From assembly GCF_005771405.1 (NCBI RefSeq), contig NZ_VAUA01000004.1, forward strand, positions 186,001-250,000: 64,000 nt of DNA. The letters are read 5' to 3'. A program made the translations under genes and the position numbers. This document shows, piece by piece, positions 1-9,691 of this stretch. The notes beneath the pieces are model-generated. The model made no database searches. It saw only the letters and a list, made by a program, of their open reading frames with translations, and was not told where the DNA came from. Every line of letters begins with the position of its first letter. Positions within the stretch are counted from its first letter, which is position 1. This DNA comes from Parasedimentitalea maritima. Its GTDB lineage: Bacteria > Pseudomonadota > Alphaproteobacteria > Rhodobacterales > Rhodobacteraceae.

Positions 1-793
1 CACCGAGCCGTTCTCCTAGTAAGAAATAGGCGATGGTGACGCCAAAGACTGGATTAAGGAAATGGAACGTAGCAGCACGCAAGGGCCCAATGCGGTTCAA
101 CAACAGAACCCAAATAAAGGTGGCAATCAGGCCGGGGACCAATGTTGTATAAACAAAGGCCAGCGCCAATGGCAGGGTTGGCGTGATGTAGATGTCTTCG
201 AACAGCGGTGCAGCAACAAACAACAAGGCGGAGCCGATTAGCATTTGAAGCCCGACTACCATCATGAAATTGCCACCCGATGTTGCTCCGCGTAGTGATA
301 GTGTTGCCAGGGTCAATGCTAAGACTCCTACACCGCAAAGTGCCATCCCAAACAGATCAACGCCGGCACTGACACGGGTACCCATGATCAGGGCTACACC
401 CAAAACCCCTGCGATTAACCCGATGATGCCTAGTGGTTTTAGCCGCTCGCCGAATATCAGCCAAGAAGCCAGCGCCACCAGCAGTGGCATGGTGGCGGCA
501 ATAATAGCGGCGAGCGAGGCTTCTATGGTCTGCATGGCCACAAAATTGAGGCCCAGGTAAAGCGCATTCTGGCAGATTCCAAAGATCATTGTGGCGCGCC
601 ATTGACCACGGCTAAGGTGCCAAGTTTGACCCATCACCTTGGCAATGGCGACACCAAGCAAGCCGGAAACCAGGAACCTCATAGCCAGTGAAAACAGTGG
701 TGAGGCATCGGTGACGATAATTCTGGCTGAGGTAAAGGCGGATGACCACATCAGGGCAAATGCAAGCCCCATGGCAATTGCGCGTGCATCCAT
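1..793 (-). CDS. DMT/EamA-family exporter, partial (3' end outside window)
   Basis: The visible part is about 264 codons of a hydrophobic protein that runs off the left edge, so its C-terminus is missing. It begins MDARAIAMG at the ATG at 793. The last visible residues, around FLLGERL, are the typical EamA-repeat ending (helix, short loop, GE motif). Two EamA repeats of about five helices each can be recognised, which fits a 10-TM drug/metabolite transporter of the inner membrane. The start lies 4 bp after the stop of the upstream LysE-family gene, so the two are probably co-transcribed as a small-molecule efflux pair. The substrate cannot be told from sequence. Confidence 0.85.
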   Translation of the reverse strand, partial: MDARAIAMGLAFALMWSSAFTSARIIVTDASPLFSLAMRFLVSGLLGVAIAKVMGQTWHLSRGQWRATMIFGICQNALYLGLNFVAMQTIEASLAAIIAATMPLLVALASWLIFGERLKPLGIIGLIAGVLGVALIMGTRVSAGVDLFGMALCGVGVLALTLATLSLRGATSGGNFMMVVGLQMLIGSALLFVAAPLFEDIYITPTLPLALAFVYTTLVPGLIATFIWVLLLNRIGPLRAATFHFLNPVFGVTIAYFLLGERLG

Positions 794-797
794 GTGA

Positions 798-1421
798 TCA
801 ACCCAGCCGTGCGGTAAAGATTTGCCAGCTAGCTGTGGCAAACGCAGCGGCAAACAGGGTTTCGAACGTGCGGCGCAATCGTTGGTAGATACGTACGGCG
901 GCGGCGCTTGAGAACAGCAAGGCATAGCCGTGGAAAATCAGAGAGCTTTGAACTGCGATGACCGTGATCACTGTCAACAAAACTGACGGCTCGGTGCCGG
1001 GTGGAATCGCGATCGCGTAGAGCGAGCCAAAGAACAGAACAGCCTTGGGGTTGGTCAGATGAAGGGCGAGCCCCTTGGCATAGATCGACTTCAATGATTT
1101 AGCCGCTGAACTGTGCAATTTAGGAGTGCCAGGGGTGAGGGCAGAGCGTGCTGAACGTATCGCCAGATACATCAGATAAGCAGCGCCGAAATACCGGACC
1201 GCTTCAAACATCCAGGCATTGGCAAGCATGATTGCCCCCAGACCAAAGGCCGCGGCTACTGACCAGATCAGCGAACCAGTAGAGACGCCTGCGGCTACAA
1301 TCAACCCAGCCTTACGCCCGCGTTGCATCGCGGTTCCGGCAATGGTCAGCGTTGCTGGGCCGGGGCTGAGACACGCCAGCAGTCCAGCTGCCATGATCAA
1401 CAATAAGTTTACGCCATCCAT
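798..1421 (-). CDS. LysE/RhtB-family amino-acid exporter
   Basis: A 207-residue integral membrane protein of the LysE/RhtB translocator family, which exports amino acids or homoserine-lactone-like metabolites. The N-terminal SPGPATLTIAGTAMQRG stretch is the family signature, followed by five to six predicted hydrophobic helices. The length is normal for the family (about 205). It is followed 4 bp later by a DMT exporter on the same strand, which suggests an efflux operon. The substrate is unknown; family members differ widely, so only the general role is supported. Confidence 0.85.
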   Translation of the reverse strand: MDGVNLLLIMAAGLLACLSPGPATLTIAGTAMQRGRKAGLIVAAGVSTGSLIWSVAAAFGLGAIMLANAWMFEAVRYFGAAYLMYLAIRSARSALTPGTPKLHSSAAKSLKSIYAKGLALHLTNPKAVLFFGSLYAIAIPPGTEPSVLLTVITVIAVQSSLIFHGYALLFSSAAAVRIYQRLRRTFETLFAAAFATASWQIFTARLG

Positions 1422-1450
1422 GCGGCTTTATCCTTTATCGGAGCGGCACA

Positions 1451-1480
1451 AAAAAGGGCCGCCTCTGGGGCGACCCTTTC
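1451..1480 (-). terminator. Rho-independent terminator of the HU gene
   Basis: On the minus strand this reads as a GC-rich stem around GGGTCGCC / GGCGGCCC with a short loop, followed by a run of six T. It lies about 25 bp beyond the stop of the HU gene, as expected for an intrinsic terminator. Confidence 0.75.
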
Positions 1481-1503
1481 TGAAACTCGAAGTAATTTCA
1501 AGC

Positions 1504-1791
1504 TTAGCCGTTAACGCTGTCTTTCAGCGCCTTGGCGATAGTCATTTTGACCACCTTGTCGGCTTCTTTCATGAACTTTTCACCTGTGGCAGGGTTGCGC
1601 ACTTCGCGCTCTGGGCGCTCGCGGCAATAGATTTTGCCAACGCCGGGCAGAGTCACAGCGCCGCCACCGGATACTTCACGGGTGATCAGTGCACAAACGG
1701 CTTCCAGAGCAGCGCCTGCAGCTTTTTTGTCAGCACCCATATCTTCGGCCAGAGCGGCTACGAGTTGGGTCTTTGTCATTGGTTTGGACAT
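1504..1791 (-). CDS. HU-family histone-like DNA-binding protein
   Basis: A 95-residue small basic protein with the HU/IHF fold: an N-terminal helical dimerisation part (TKTQLVAALAEDMGADKKAA) and a beta-arm part ending in a lysine-rich helix. HU binds and bends DNA non-specifically and helps organise the nucleoid. The arm carries RNPATGE, close to the RNPxTGE signature of the bacterial DNA-binding protein family. The arm stretch before it (YCRERPEREV) is somewhat unusual in composition. The gene is monocistronic, with its own terminator downstream. The strand and start are clear; which HU paralogue it is cannot be told. Confidence 0.9.
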   Translation of the reverse strand: MSKPMTKTQLVAALAEDMGADKKAAGAALEAVCALITREVSGGGAVTLPGVGKIYCRERPEREVRNPATGEKFMKEADKVVKMTIAKALKDSVNG

Positions 1792-1931
1792 TCTTTGTCT
1801 CCTTACGTCTGCCCGACTTATGGGGCCTCATTGCGTAATCTTAGCGTTATGTTGTGGGCTAACACAACGAATAGTGTAACGAAATAAGGGTAAAACGAGC
1901 CATTTTTGGCTGAAAACCGCAGAAATCTTCC

Positions 1932-3398
1932 TTACAAAAAGGCGGTTTCGTCGAACGAGCGCAATTTCCGGCTATGCAGCCGCTCTAAAGGCATTCCGCG
2001 TAAGCGTTCCATTGCGCGTATACCGATCATCAGGTGACGCGAAACTTGGGTGCGATAGAAGTCTGAGGCCATGCCTGGAAGCTTGAGTTCACCATGCAGT
2101 GGTTTGTCAGAAACACATAGTAACGTGCCGTATGGAACGCGAAAGCGATACCCATTCGCGGCAATCGTCGCGCTCTCCATATCCAGCGCAACCGCACGCG
2201 ACTGACTCAGCCGCTGTACTGGGCCAGACTGATCGCGCAGCTCCCAGTTGCGATTGTCGATGGTGGCAACGGTGCCGGTTCGCATGATGCGCTTCAGGTC
2301 ATAACCTTCCAGTTCGGTTACTTCTTCTACCGCTTGCTCAAGTGCAATTTGGATTTCTGCAAGGGCAGGAATTGGGGTCCAGACAGGCAGGTCGTCATCC
2401 AACACGTGATCTTCACGGAGATAGGCATGGGCCAATACGAAATCGCCAAGCGCCTGAGTGTTGCGCAACCCGGCACAGTGGCCAACCATCAGCCATGCAT
2501 GCGGGCGTAGTACAGCAATATGGTCGGTCGCCGTTTTGGCGTTTGAGGGGCCGACGCCGATGTTGACCAGTGTTACGCCGCTGCCATCTTTTCGCTTTAG
2601 GTGATAGGTGGGCATTTGCGGTTGCTTGGCCGTTTTGGGAATTTCAGCATCAGCCGAGGTAATCTCTTGGTTTCCAGTGCTGACAAAACTGGTGTAGCCA
2701 GATTCCGGGTCCGCCAATTGCGCTCGGGCATAGGCCTCGAATTCTGCGACGTAGAACTGGTAGTTGGTAAACAATACATGGTTCTGAAAGTGGTCTGGGT
2801 CGGTGGCAGTATAATGTGCCAATCGTGCCAGCGAATAATCAACACGCTGTGCAGTGAACAGGGCTAATGGGCCTGTGCCATTCGCAGGGGTATAAGTACC
2901 ATTTACAATATCGTCGTTGGTGGTCGCCAGATCCGGCACATCAAAGACGTCGCGCAGGGTAAAGCCAGCAGCGCCTTCTTGTGGGATTGTCAGACCAGGC
3001 TGCGCTGCAACCGCAAAATGAACCGGGATTGGTGTGTCAGACACGCCAATGGTGATTGGCTGGCCATAATTGCGGATCAACAGAGCAATCTGCTGCGTCA
3101 GATAGTTTTCGAACAGATCTGGGCGGGTGACGGTCGTGGCGTATTCACCTGGAGCAGCAACATGACCAAAACTTAGGCGGCTATCAACTTGGGCAAAACT
3201 GGAGGTAGCGACGCGAATTTCCGGATAGAAGGCACGGATACGCTGATCATCTGGCGCGCCATCCGCCATGGCCTTTGTAAAGCCCTCACATAGAAAGTCT
3301 GTGGCCTGTTGGTACAGCAGTTGCAGCCGCTGGACAGCTGCGGTTGCATCGGTGAAGTTTTCGGGTTTTGGGTGTTGAGGAAGTGAAATGGAAATCAT
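1932..3398 (-). CDS. amn: AMP nucleosidase
   Basis: A 488-residue protein that matches AMP nucleosidase in length and layout (the E. coli enzyme is about 484). It hydrolyses AMP to adenine and ribose-5-phosphate in the cytosol. The N-terminal half is the Amn-specific domain. The C-terminal half is the purine-nucleoside-phosphorylase-like catalytic domain, with the GVGPSNAKTATDHIA and LMVGHCAGLRN stretches and a late AVALDMESATIAANG stretch, the usual nucleoside-binding MESA-type motif. The ATG at 3398 overlaps the stop of the upstream adenine deaminase gene by 4 bp (ATGA type), so the two are translationally coupled. Together they form an AMP to adenine to hypoxanthine branch. Confidence 0.93.
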   Translation of the reverse strand: MISISLPQHPKPENFTDATAAVQRLQLLYQQATDFLCEGFTKAMADGAPDDQRIRAFYPEIRVATSSFAQVDSRLSFGHVAAPGEYATTVTRPDLFENYLTQQIALLIRNYGQPITIGVSDTPIPVHFAVAAQPGLTIPQEGAAGFTLRDVFDVPDLATTNDDIVNGTYTPANGTGPLALFTAQRVDYSLARLAHYTATDPDHFQNHVLFTNYQFYVAEFEAYARAQLADPESGYTSFVSTGNQEITSADAEIPKTAKQPQMPTYHLKRKDGSGVTLVNIGVGPSNAKTATDHIAVLRPHAWLMVGHCAGLRNTQALGDFVLAHAYLREDHVLDDDLPVWTPIPALAEIQIALEQAVEEVTELEGYDLKRIMRTGTVATIDNRNWELRDQSGPVQRLSQSRAVALDMESATIAANGYRFRVPYGTLLCVSDKPLHGELKLPGMASDFYRTQVSRHLMIGIRAMERLRGMPLERLHSRKLRSFDETAFL

Positions 3399-5197
3399 GT
3401 GACGGACTCAATAACTGGAATTTTCTGGAAAGTACGCACGTCGACGAGGCCAAGATCGGATATTCGCAATTCAGGAATGACCACTAATGCCAATAGTGAG
3501 TGCTGCATGTAGGCGTTGTTCAGAGAACACCCACAGGCCTGCATTGCCTCACCCAAGGCCTGAGCTTTGGCGGCCACCTCGGTCGCTGGTTTATCCGACA
3601 TCAATCCGGCGATGGGTAATTCTATCAGCGCGAGTTCTTCACCATCACGGAACAGCGTAACGCCGCCGCCAACTTCGGCCAGACGGTTGGCAGCCATCGC
3701 CATTTGCTCGCGGTCAGTGCCGACCACAATCATGTGGTGACTGTCATGCGCGACGGATGATGCCATCGCCATTTTCCCTTGATAGCCAAAACCTGAAACA
3801 AAGGCATTGGTGACGCCACCAGTCGCGCGGTGACGTTCAACTAGGGCGATTTGCATGGTGTCGCCTTCACCTTCGACTAACCCATCTAGAACGGGTAGAT
3901 CCGCCATGAGCGCCTTGGTTGGAGCCTGGTTTTCAACCATGCCAATAACATTGACCGTAACACCGTTAGCGCCTTCGGGAGCTGTGATCTCAAAATCCTT
4001 AGCGCCGAGTTCATGGCCCAGATGTATGGTGCCGCGGGCGCTATCAGGCCAATCATAATGTGGGCAATCCACCTTGATAGAGCCTGATTCCGCTACAATT
4101 CGGCCTCGAGCGATTACGGTCTCGATGGGCAGTTCTGTCAGATCTGAAGTCAGGATGATGTCCGCCCGACGGCCTGGTGTGATCGAACCAATGTCGCGCT
4201 CCAGCCCAAAATGTGTGGCGGTGTTGATGGTTGCCATCTGTAAGGCAACGATTGGATCGCAACCGCAAGCAATGGCATGACGTACCACCCGATTCATATG
4301 GCCATCGTTGACCAGTGTTCCAGAATGACAATCGTCAGTGCATAGGATGAAACTGCGTGGATCCAATCCCTTTTCTGTCACCGCGGTGATCTGACTTTCA
4401 ATGTCGTACCAGGCGGAACCTAGTCGCATCATCGACCGCATACCTTGGCGGACCCGAGCGATCGCATCTGCCTCGCAGGTGCCTTCGTGGTCGTCTGCCG
4501 GCCCGCCCGCCACATAGGCGGCGAAGTTCGGCCCCAAATCGGGCGAAGCATAATGGCCGCCTACGGTTTTCCCGGCCCGTTGCGTCGCTGCAATTTCGGC
4601 TAACATTTTGGGGTCGGCGTTTGCCACACCGGGGAAATTCATCATTTCGCCCAAGCCCACGATGCCGGGCCACGACATTGCTTCAGCCACGTCCTCGGGT
4701 GAAATTTCATACCCTGTGGTTTCAAGTCCCGGGGCCGAAGGTGCACAGGATGGCATTTGGGTGAAAATGTTGACGGGCTGCATCAGCGCTTCGTCATGCA
4801 TGTACTTCACGCCGTCCAAACCCAGCACATTGGCAATCTCATGTGGGTCGGTGAACATCGACGTGGTGCCATGCGGGATAACGGCGCGGGCAAATTCGGC
4901 TGGGGTCAGCATGCCGGACTCAATGTGCATATGGGCGTCGCACAAGCCAGGGATCATAAAGCGGCCATTGGCCTCGACCACCTGGGTGTCCGGTCCAGTG
5001 CAATAGGAGGCATCGGGACCAACATAGGCGATACGCCCGGCTACGATGGCAATGTCATGATCGGGGAGAACTTCGCGGGTATGAACATTTACCCATTTAC
5101 CTTGGCGTATAACCGTATCTGCAAACGCGCGTCCGGCGGCAACTGAAATGAGTTTGGGGGCGACGTCGGGCCAACTTGGAAAAACTATGTCTGTCAT
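3395..5197 (-). CDS. ade: Adenine deaminase
   Basis: A 600-residue amidohydrolase-superfamily enzyme that deaminates adenine to hypoxanthine. The metal-binding DAHMHIESGM motif lies near residue 95, followed by HGTTSMFTDPHEIANVLG, both characteristic of Ade. A later CTDDCHSGTLV stretch supplies further metal ligands. The reading frame stays open further upstream to 5329, but the ATG at 5197 (MTDIVFPSW) starts at the family's usual N-terminus and is preferred. The stop overlaps the start of amn by 4 bp. The product of Amn (adenine) is the substrate of this enzyme, so the pair should feed AMP-derived adenine into the hypoxanthine pool. Confidence 0.92.
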   Translation of the reverse strand: MTDIVFPSWPDVAPKLISVAAGRAFADTVIRQGKWVNVHTREVLPDHDIAIVAGRIAYVGPDASYCTGPDTQVVEANGRFMIPGLCDAHMHIESGMLTPAEFARAVIPHGTTSMFTDPHEIANVLGLDGVKYMHDEALMQPVNIFTQMPSCAPSAPGLETTGYEISPEDVAEAMSWPGIVGLGEMMNFPGVANADPKMLAEIAATQRAGKTVGGHYASPDLGPNFAAYVAGGPADDHEGTCEADAIARVRQGMRSMMRLGSAWYDIESQITAVTEKGLDPRSFILCTDDCHSGTLVNDGHMNRVVRHAIACGCDPIVALQMATINTATHFGLERDIGSITPGRRADIILTSDLTELPIETVIARGRIVAESGSIKVDCPHYDWPDSARGTIHLGHELGAKDFEITAPEGANGVTVNVIGMVENQAPTKALMADLPVLDGLVEGEGDTMQIALVERHRATGGVTNAFVSGFGYQGKMAMASSVAHDSHHMIVVGTDREQMAMAANRLAEVGGGVTLFRDGEELALIELPIAGLMSDKPATEVAAKAQALGEAMQACGCSLNNAYMQHSLLALVVIPELRISDLGLVDVRTFQKIPVIESVT

Positions 5198-5338
5198 GTG
5201 CCAATTGTTATGATTGTCGCGCCGAGCGCAAGCCCCCGTATTGTTCTGAGTTCCCGAATACACTCTCTTTGATGACAAGAAGATGTCAGTGTCCGCGACC
5301 CCCTTGCGCACCAGGCGCGCGCGGCGCATTTATGCAGC

Positions 5339-6208
5339 ATGAAAAAAACACTGCTCTGCCTTGGATATGGATATTCGGCCCGTGCATTGGCACGCTTACT
5401 GCTTGCTGATGGTTGGCGGGTGATAGGAACATCACGTGAGTTGATCGCTGAAGATGGCGTAGAAATGATGACCTGGCCGGGCGATGATGTGTCGCTACAA
5501 GGTGTCACCCATGTGCTGTCCTCGATTGCGCCCACTTCTAAGGGTGATCCGATCCTGGCCGCATTGCGAGACAAAATTGCGGCCGCCACGACGTTGGAGT
5601 GGGTGGGCTATCTATCAACAACCGTTGTCTACGGCGATCATGACGGTGGTTGGGTGGACGAAACCACGCCGATCACTCCATCTGCTGACCGGGGAAAATG
5701 GCGTGCGCAGGCCGAGGCCCAGTGGCAATCCATCGCCGGTCTGCCGCTGCATATTTTTCGGCTGGCAGGCATCTACGGACCGGGTCGCGGGCCGTTTGCC
5801 AAATTGATGTCTGGTAAAGCGCGGTTGATCATCAAGCCGGGTCAGGTGTTCTCGCGCATTCATGTTGATGACATTGCTCAGGTGTTGGCAGCGTCGATCG
5901 CCCAGCCCAATCCCGGCGCAGTCTACAATGTCTGTGACGATGTCCCAGTGCCACCCCAGGACGTGCTTAGCTATACGGCCGAACTGCTGGGCTTGGCCAT
6001 GCCGCCCGAGGTGCCGTTTGAAGAGGCCGCAATGACCCCAATGGCTCGCAGTTTCTATAGTGAGAATAAGCGGGTTGGGAATGCGCTGATCAAGGATGAG
6101 TTGGGAGTAAAGCTACGGTACCCCGACTATCGCACCGGGTTACAGGCCGTGTTCAAGGCTGAGGATATGGAGAAATTTGTGCCCCCGGCAGAGCCTCCTG
6201 CATTGTGA
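5339..6208 (+). CDS. NAD(P)-dependent epimerase/SDR-like oxidoreductase (YeeZ-like)
   Basis: A 289-residue Rossmann-fold protein of the extended-SDR type. The N-terminal LGYGYSARALARLLL is a glycine-rich dinucleotide-binding loop. A central YLSTTVVYGDHDGGWVDE stretch aligns with the part of NAD-dependent epimerases that carries the active-site Ser/Thr and Tyr. FRLAGIYGPGRGPF is another hallmark of the superfamily. The closest recognisable group is the YeeZ-like COG0451 proteins, whose substrate is unknown. It is divergent from ade (141 bp between the starts) and is followed by a small hypothetical gene 27 bp downstream, possibly co-transcribed. Confidence 0.8.
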   Translation: MKKTLLCLGYGYSARALARLLLADGWRVIGTSRELIAEDGVEMMTWPGDDVSLQGVTHVLSSIAPTSKGDPILAALRDKIAAATTLEWVGYLSTTVVYGDHDGGWVDETTPITPSADRGKWRAQAEAQWQSIAGLPLHIFRLAGIYGPGRGPFAKLMSGKARLIIKPGQVFSRIHVDDIAQVLAASIAQPNPGAVYNVCDDVPVPPQDVLSYTAELLGLAMPPEVPFEEAAMTPMARSFYSENKRVGNALIKDELGVKLRYPDYRTGLQAVFKAEDMEKFVPPAEPPAL

Positions 6209-6235
6209 TCTGTGGCGGGGTGAAAGGAAGGATCT

Positions 6236-6520
6236 ATGTCTAACGATACGGATCCCACGCTTGATCAACTTCATAAGCGAATGAAGAAGCGTTTTCCTGA
6301 AGCGCTGGTTGCCATACGCAAGCACCGGAAATGGTATGAGAGAACTCTCCCTGGATTTGCCCGGGATAAGGATGAGAAAAACCAGCTGAGACGGCTGGCT
6401 TTGACAGCTCCTGACAAGCTTCCGGTTTATGTGCTGGGCGACGAAACGATTGCCAACTGCATAGTTTTATTGCGTGAAAATTTTCACGCACAACGCAAGG
6501 CCGATACTTATTCGACCTAG
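6236..6520 (+). CDS. Hypothetical small basic protein
   Basis: A 94-residue protein that I do not recognise. It is preceded by a good ribosome binding site (AAGGAAGG about 7 nt before the ATG), starts 27 bp after the epimerase gene on the same strand, and uses codons like its neighbours, so it is probably real. It is rich in Lys and Arg with two predicted helical stretches (residues about 8-25 and 43-60), without a signal peptide, cysteines or membrane segment. A cytosolic protein, perhaps nucleic-acid binding, is possible from composition alone; no function is claimed. Confidence 0.6.
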   Translation: MSNDTDPTLDQLHKRMKKRFPEALVAIRKHRKWYERTLPGFARDKDEKNQLRRLALTAPDKLPVYVLGDETIANCIVLLRENFHAQRKADTYST

Positions 6521-6584
6521 ATTGAAGTCGTTCTTGCAGGTGTGTTCTTTTTTATCATCAGCTTCTTTAAATAGGAAAACCGTT

Positions 6585-8525
6585 TTACGCACGTTTCTCG
6601 CCAATCGTTGCCACGCCCAGCACATCCAGAACCTTGGCTTCGATCTGGGCCGCATCCATTCCGGCCACCTTATACATATCCGCCGGGCTTGCCTGATCGA
6701 TAAAGATGTCGGGCAGCACCATCGAGCGATACTTTAGCCCGCGATCAAACACGCCTTCATCGGCAAGCAACTGCGATACATGCGAGCCAAAGCCACCCAC
6801 GGCACCTTCTTCGATGGTGATCAGTGCCTCATGATTAGCGGCCAGATCCAGGATCATTTCGCGGTCCAGCGGTTTGGCAAATCTCGCGTCGGCAATCGTT
6901 GGAGTGATCCCTTTGGCCGATAGCGCTTCGGCGGCTTTGCGGACCTCACCCAGCCGGGTGCCGAACGACAATAGTGCCACGCGGGAGCCAGATTGGATCA
7001 TCCGGCCTTTGCCGATCTCCAGTACTTGCGGCTCATCTGGCATCTCAACGCCTTCGCCCTCCCCCCTAGGGTAACGGAAAGCAATTGGTCCATCGTTATG
7101 TGCAGCAGCGGTGGCAACCATATGTACCAGCTCAGCCTCATCCGCGGCGGCCATTACAACCATACTCGGCAGGTTGGTCATGAACCCAATGTCAAAACTG
7201 CCGGCATGGGTGGCCCCATCGGCGCCGACCAAACCGGCGCGGTCGATGGCAAATCGCACCGGCAAGCGCTGAATGGCCACATCATGTACAACCTGATCGT
7301 ACCCGCGCTGCAAAAACGTAGAATACATCGCGCAGAAGGGCTTCATGCCACCTGCGGCCAAAGCGGCTGAGAAGGTTACGCCATGTTGTTCGGCAATGCC
7401 TACGTCAAAACAGCGCGAGGGGTAGCGTTCGGCAAACAGGTTCAGCCCGGTGCCATCTGGCATTGCTGCGGTCACGGCGCAGATTTTGTCGTCTTTGGCG
7501 GCCAGTTTGACCAGTTCGTCACCAAATACCCCGGTATAAGACGGAGCGTTTGATGGAGTCTTTTTCTGCACACCCGTTACTACGTCGAATTTGGCGGTGG
7601 CATGGCCTTTGTCACGGGCGGCTTCGGCCGGGGCATAGCCTTTACCTTTTTTGGTCAATACATGGATCAAAACTGGGCCGGTGGCGCGCGTTTTGACTGT
7701 ACGTAAAACCGGTAGTAGTTGGCTTAGATCATGACCATCAATGGGGCCAATGTAGGAAAAACCAAGCGATTCAAACAAGGTGCCGCCAACAGTCATGCCT
7801 TTCAGCATATCTTTGGCACGCTTGGCGCCCTCGCGAAATGGTTCCGGCAGTAGGGATACTGCACCCTTAGCGGCGGCCTTTAATTCCTGAAACGGTTCCT
7901 CAGCATATAGCCGCGAAAGGTAGGATGACAGCGCCCCAACCGGAGGTGCAATGCTCATCTCATTGTCGTTAAGGATGACAAACAGGCGTTTGCCCAGATG
8001 GCCTGCATTGTTCATCGCTTCAAACGCCATGCCTGCTGACATCGACCCGTCGCCGATTACAGCTATACCGTCGCCTAGACCCTCGGGCACAACACCGCCC
8101 AAATCGCGAGCGACAGAAAAGCCAAGTGCAGCACTGATCGAGGTGGAACTATGCGCTGCGCCAAATGGATCGTAAGGCGATTCACTGCGTTTGGTGAAAC
8201 CGGATAATCCGTCTTTCATACGCAGAGAACGGATGCGATCGCGACGTTCAGTCAGGATCTTGTGCGGATAACATTGATGCGAAACGTCCCAGACCAATTT
8301 GTCACGCGGGGTGTCAAACACAGCGTGCAGAGCCACCGTTAGTTCAACAACGCCTAAGCCAGCACCCAAATGCCCACCCGTGGTGGAGACCGCCGAAATG
8401 GTTTCCGAACGCAATTCATTGGCCACTTGTGCCAGTTGCGAGTCACTTAGCGACTTCAGATCTGCGGGACGGTTGATCTGATCCAGCAAAGGCGTCTTGG
8501 GTCGGTTAGTGGTTTGTTCGGGCAT
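6585..8525 (-). CDS. dxs: 1-deoxy-D-xylulose-5-phosphate synthase
   Basis: A 646-residue thiamine-diphosphate-dependent transketolase-type enzyme, the first step of the MEP isoprenoid pathway (pyruvate + glyceraldehyde-3-phosphate to DXP). Visible motifs include [12 protein letters not shown], the TPP-binding [18 protein letters not shown], and [20 protein letters not shown] in the pyrimidine-binding domain. The frame is open to 8615, but the ATG at 8525 (MPEQTTN) has a strong GAGGAGGCG site just upstream and gives the usual length. It lies 22 bp downstream of the prenyl synthase gene, giving the common alphaproteobacterial order xseB-ispA-dxs, where the synthase uses the end products of the MEP pathway. 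Confidence 0.96.
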   Translation of the reverse strand: MPEQTTNRPKTPLLDQINRPADLKSLSDSQLAQVANELRSETISAVSTTGGHLGAGLGVVELTVALHAVFDTPRDKLVWDVSHQCYPHKILTERRDRIRSLRMKDGLSGFTKRSESPYDPFGAAHSSTSISAALGFSVARDLGGVVPEGLGDGIAVIGDGSMSAGMAFEAMNNAGHLGKRLFVILNDNEMSIAPPVGALSSYLSRLYAEEPFQELKAAAKGAVSLLPEPFREGAKRAKDMLKGMTVGGTLFESLGFSYIGPIDGHDLSQLLPVLRTVKTRATGPVLIHVLTKKGKGYAPAEAARDKGHATAKFDVVTGVQKKTPSNAPSYTGVFGDELVKLAAKDDKICAVTAAMPDGTGLNLFAERYPSRCFDVGIAEQHGVTFSAALAAGGMKPFCAMYSTFLQRGYDQVVHDVAIQRLPVRFAIDRAGLVGADGATHAGSFDIGFMTNLPSMVVMAAADEAELVHMVATAAAHNDGPIAFRYPRGEGEGVEMPDEPQVLEIGKGRMIQSGSRVALLSFGTRLGEVRKAAEALSAKGITPTIADARFAKPLDREMILDLAANHEALITIEEGAVGGFGSHVSQLLADEGVFDRGLKYRSMVLPDIFIDQASPADMYKVAGMDAAQIEAKVLDVLGVATIGEKRA

Positions 8526-8547
8526 GCGGCGCCTCCTCTGGCGGCAA

Positions 8548-9444
8548 TTAGCTGTCGCGCGAAATAACGAAACGGGCGGCTTCGCGCAAGGTTTCGCCAC
8601 GATCACCGTAAACATCTAAGGCAGCGCAGGCCTGATTACACAATTGCTGGGCGCGCGCCTTGGCTGCATCTAACCCTAAAACAGACACAAATGTCGCCTT
8701 ACCAGCCTCGGCATCTTTACGTACACGCTTGCCAACTTTTTCAGCATCGCCCTCAACGTCCAAAATGTCGTCAGTAATTTGAAAAGCAAGGCCAAGAGCT
8801 TCGGCATAGTGCCGCAGTGGCGCAGTGTCCGCGTTCGCAATCACTGCGCCAGAGGTGGCTGACCAGGAAATTAGGCAGCCTGTCTTACGTCTTTGCAGAA
8901 GGATGATCTGTTCCAGCGTCAGTGGTTGAGGGCTAGTTTCCGCGGCGATATCGAGCATCTGCCCCGAGACCATACCATCTTTGCCGGAAGCCTGGGCCAG
9001 CATGCGGATCAGTGTTAGAGCATTAGCCCCAAATTTTGGGTTAGCAAGCAGTTCGAAACTTAGCGTTTGCAAGGCATCTCCAGCCAGCACCGCCATAGCT
9101 TCATCCCATTTGCGGTGTAGGGTTGGTAGACCTCGACGCAAGTCGTCGTCGTCCATGCAGGGCAGATCGTCATGTACAAGCGAATAGGCGTGCATACATT
9201 CGATCGCCAGAGCAGCGTCCAGCGCCACTTCATCGCTGACCTCATGCAACCGGGCGCTTTCCAATACCAGAAAACCCCGCAGCATTTTGCCTCCGGTGAT
9301 GGCATAACGCATCGCCGCTAGCAAAGTGTCGTCGCCGATCAAAGCGTCTTCCATACGGGCGGAGACCAGCTGCTGTGTGCGGCTTAAGGCGTGTGTAAAC
9401 TTTGGTGTCGGCGTTTCTTGCCGCACAACTGTGGACGCGGACAT
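8548..9444 (-). CDS. ispA: Polyprenyl synthetase (farnesyl/geranylgeranyl diphosphate synthase)
   Basis: A 298-residue trans-isoprenyl diphosphate synthase. The first aspartate-rich motif is [17 protein letters not shown] and the second is [13 protein letters not shown], the two Mg-diphosphate-binding sites of the family. GGKMLRG near the N-terminus binds IPP. It condenses IPP with allylic diphosphates, giving farnesyl or geranylgeranyl diphosphate. The start is placed at the ATG at 9444 (MSASTVV), 4 bp after the xseB stop; an upstream ATG at 9489 would overlap xseB. The exact chain length of the product cannot be read from sequence with confidence. Confidence 0.93.
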   Translation of the reverse strand: MSASTVVRQETPTPKFTHALSRTQQLVSARMEDALIGDDTLLAAMRYAITGGKMLRGFLVLESARLHEVSDEVALDAALAIECMHAYSLVHDDLPCMDDDDLRRGLPTLHRKWDEAMAVLAGDALQTLSFELLANPKFGANALTLIRMLAQASGKDGMVSGQMLDIAAETSPQPLTLEQIILLQRRKTGCLISWSATSGAVIANADTAPLRHYAEALGLAFQITDDILDVEGDAEKVGKRVRKDAEAGKATFVSVLGLDAAKARAQQLCNQACAALDVYGDRGETLREAARFVISRDS

Positions 9445-9448
9445 AGGC

Positions 9449-9691
9449 TCAGCCTGCGTCCAGTGGCTTTGTGCCAGTGGCATTGCCATTGGCGTCCAAT
9501 GTGATTGCAGCGACCTTTTCCTCGGCGCGCTTCAACTCATCTTCACATCGCTTTTTCAATGCTGCACCCCGTTCATAGAGTGCGATCGAATCGTCCAGAG
9601 CCACGTCGCCGCGTTCCAACTGGCCAACTACGGTTTCCAACTCCTTCATCGCCAATTCAAAACTCATCTCTTCGACGGGTGTCTGGGTCAT
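9449..9691 (-). CDS. xseB: Exodeoxyribonuclease VII small subunit
   Basis: An 80-residue protein with the typical XseB layout: a helical pair containing FELAMKELETVVGQLERGDV and SIALYERGAALKKRCEDEL, the family signature. XseB binds the large subunit XseA to form the ssDNA exonuclease VII; xseA is not in this window. Its start overlaps the stop of the deacetylase-like gene by 4 bp, and ispA begins 4 bp after its stop, so it sits in a tightly coupled operon. Confidence 0.95.
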   Translation of the reverse strand: MTQTPVEEMSFELAMKELETVVGQLERGDVALDDSIALYERGAALKKRCEDELKRAEEKVAAITLDANGNATGTKPLDAG

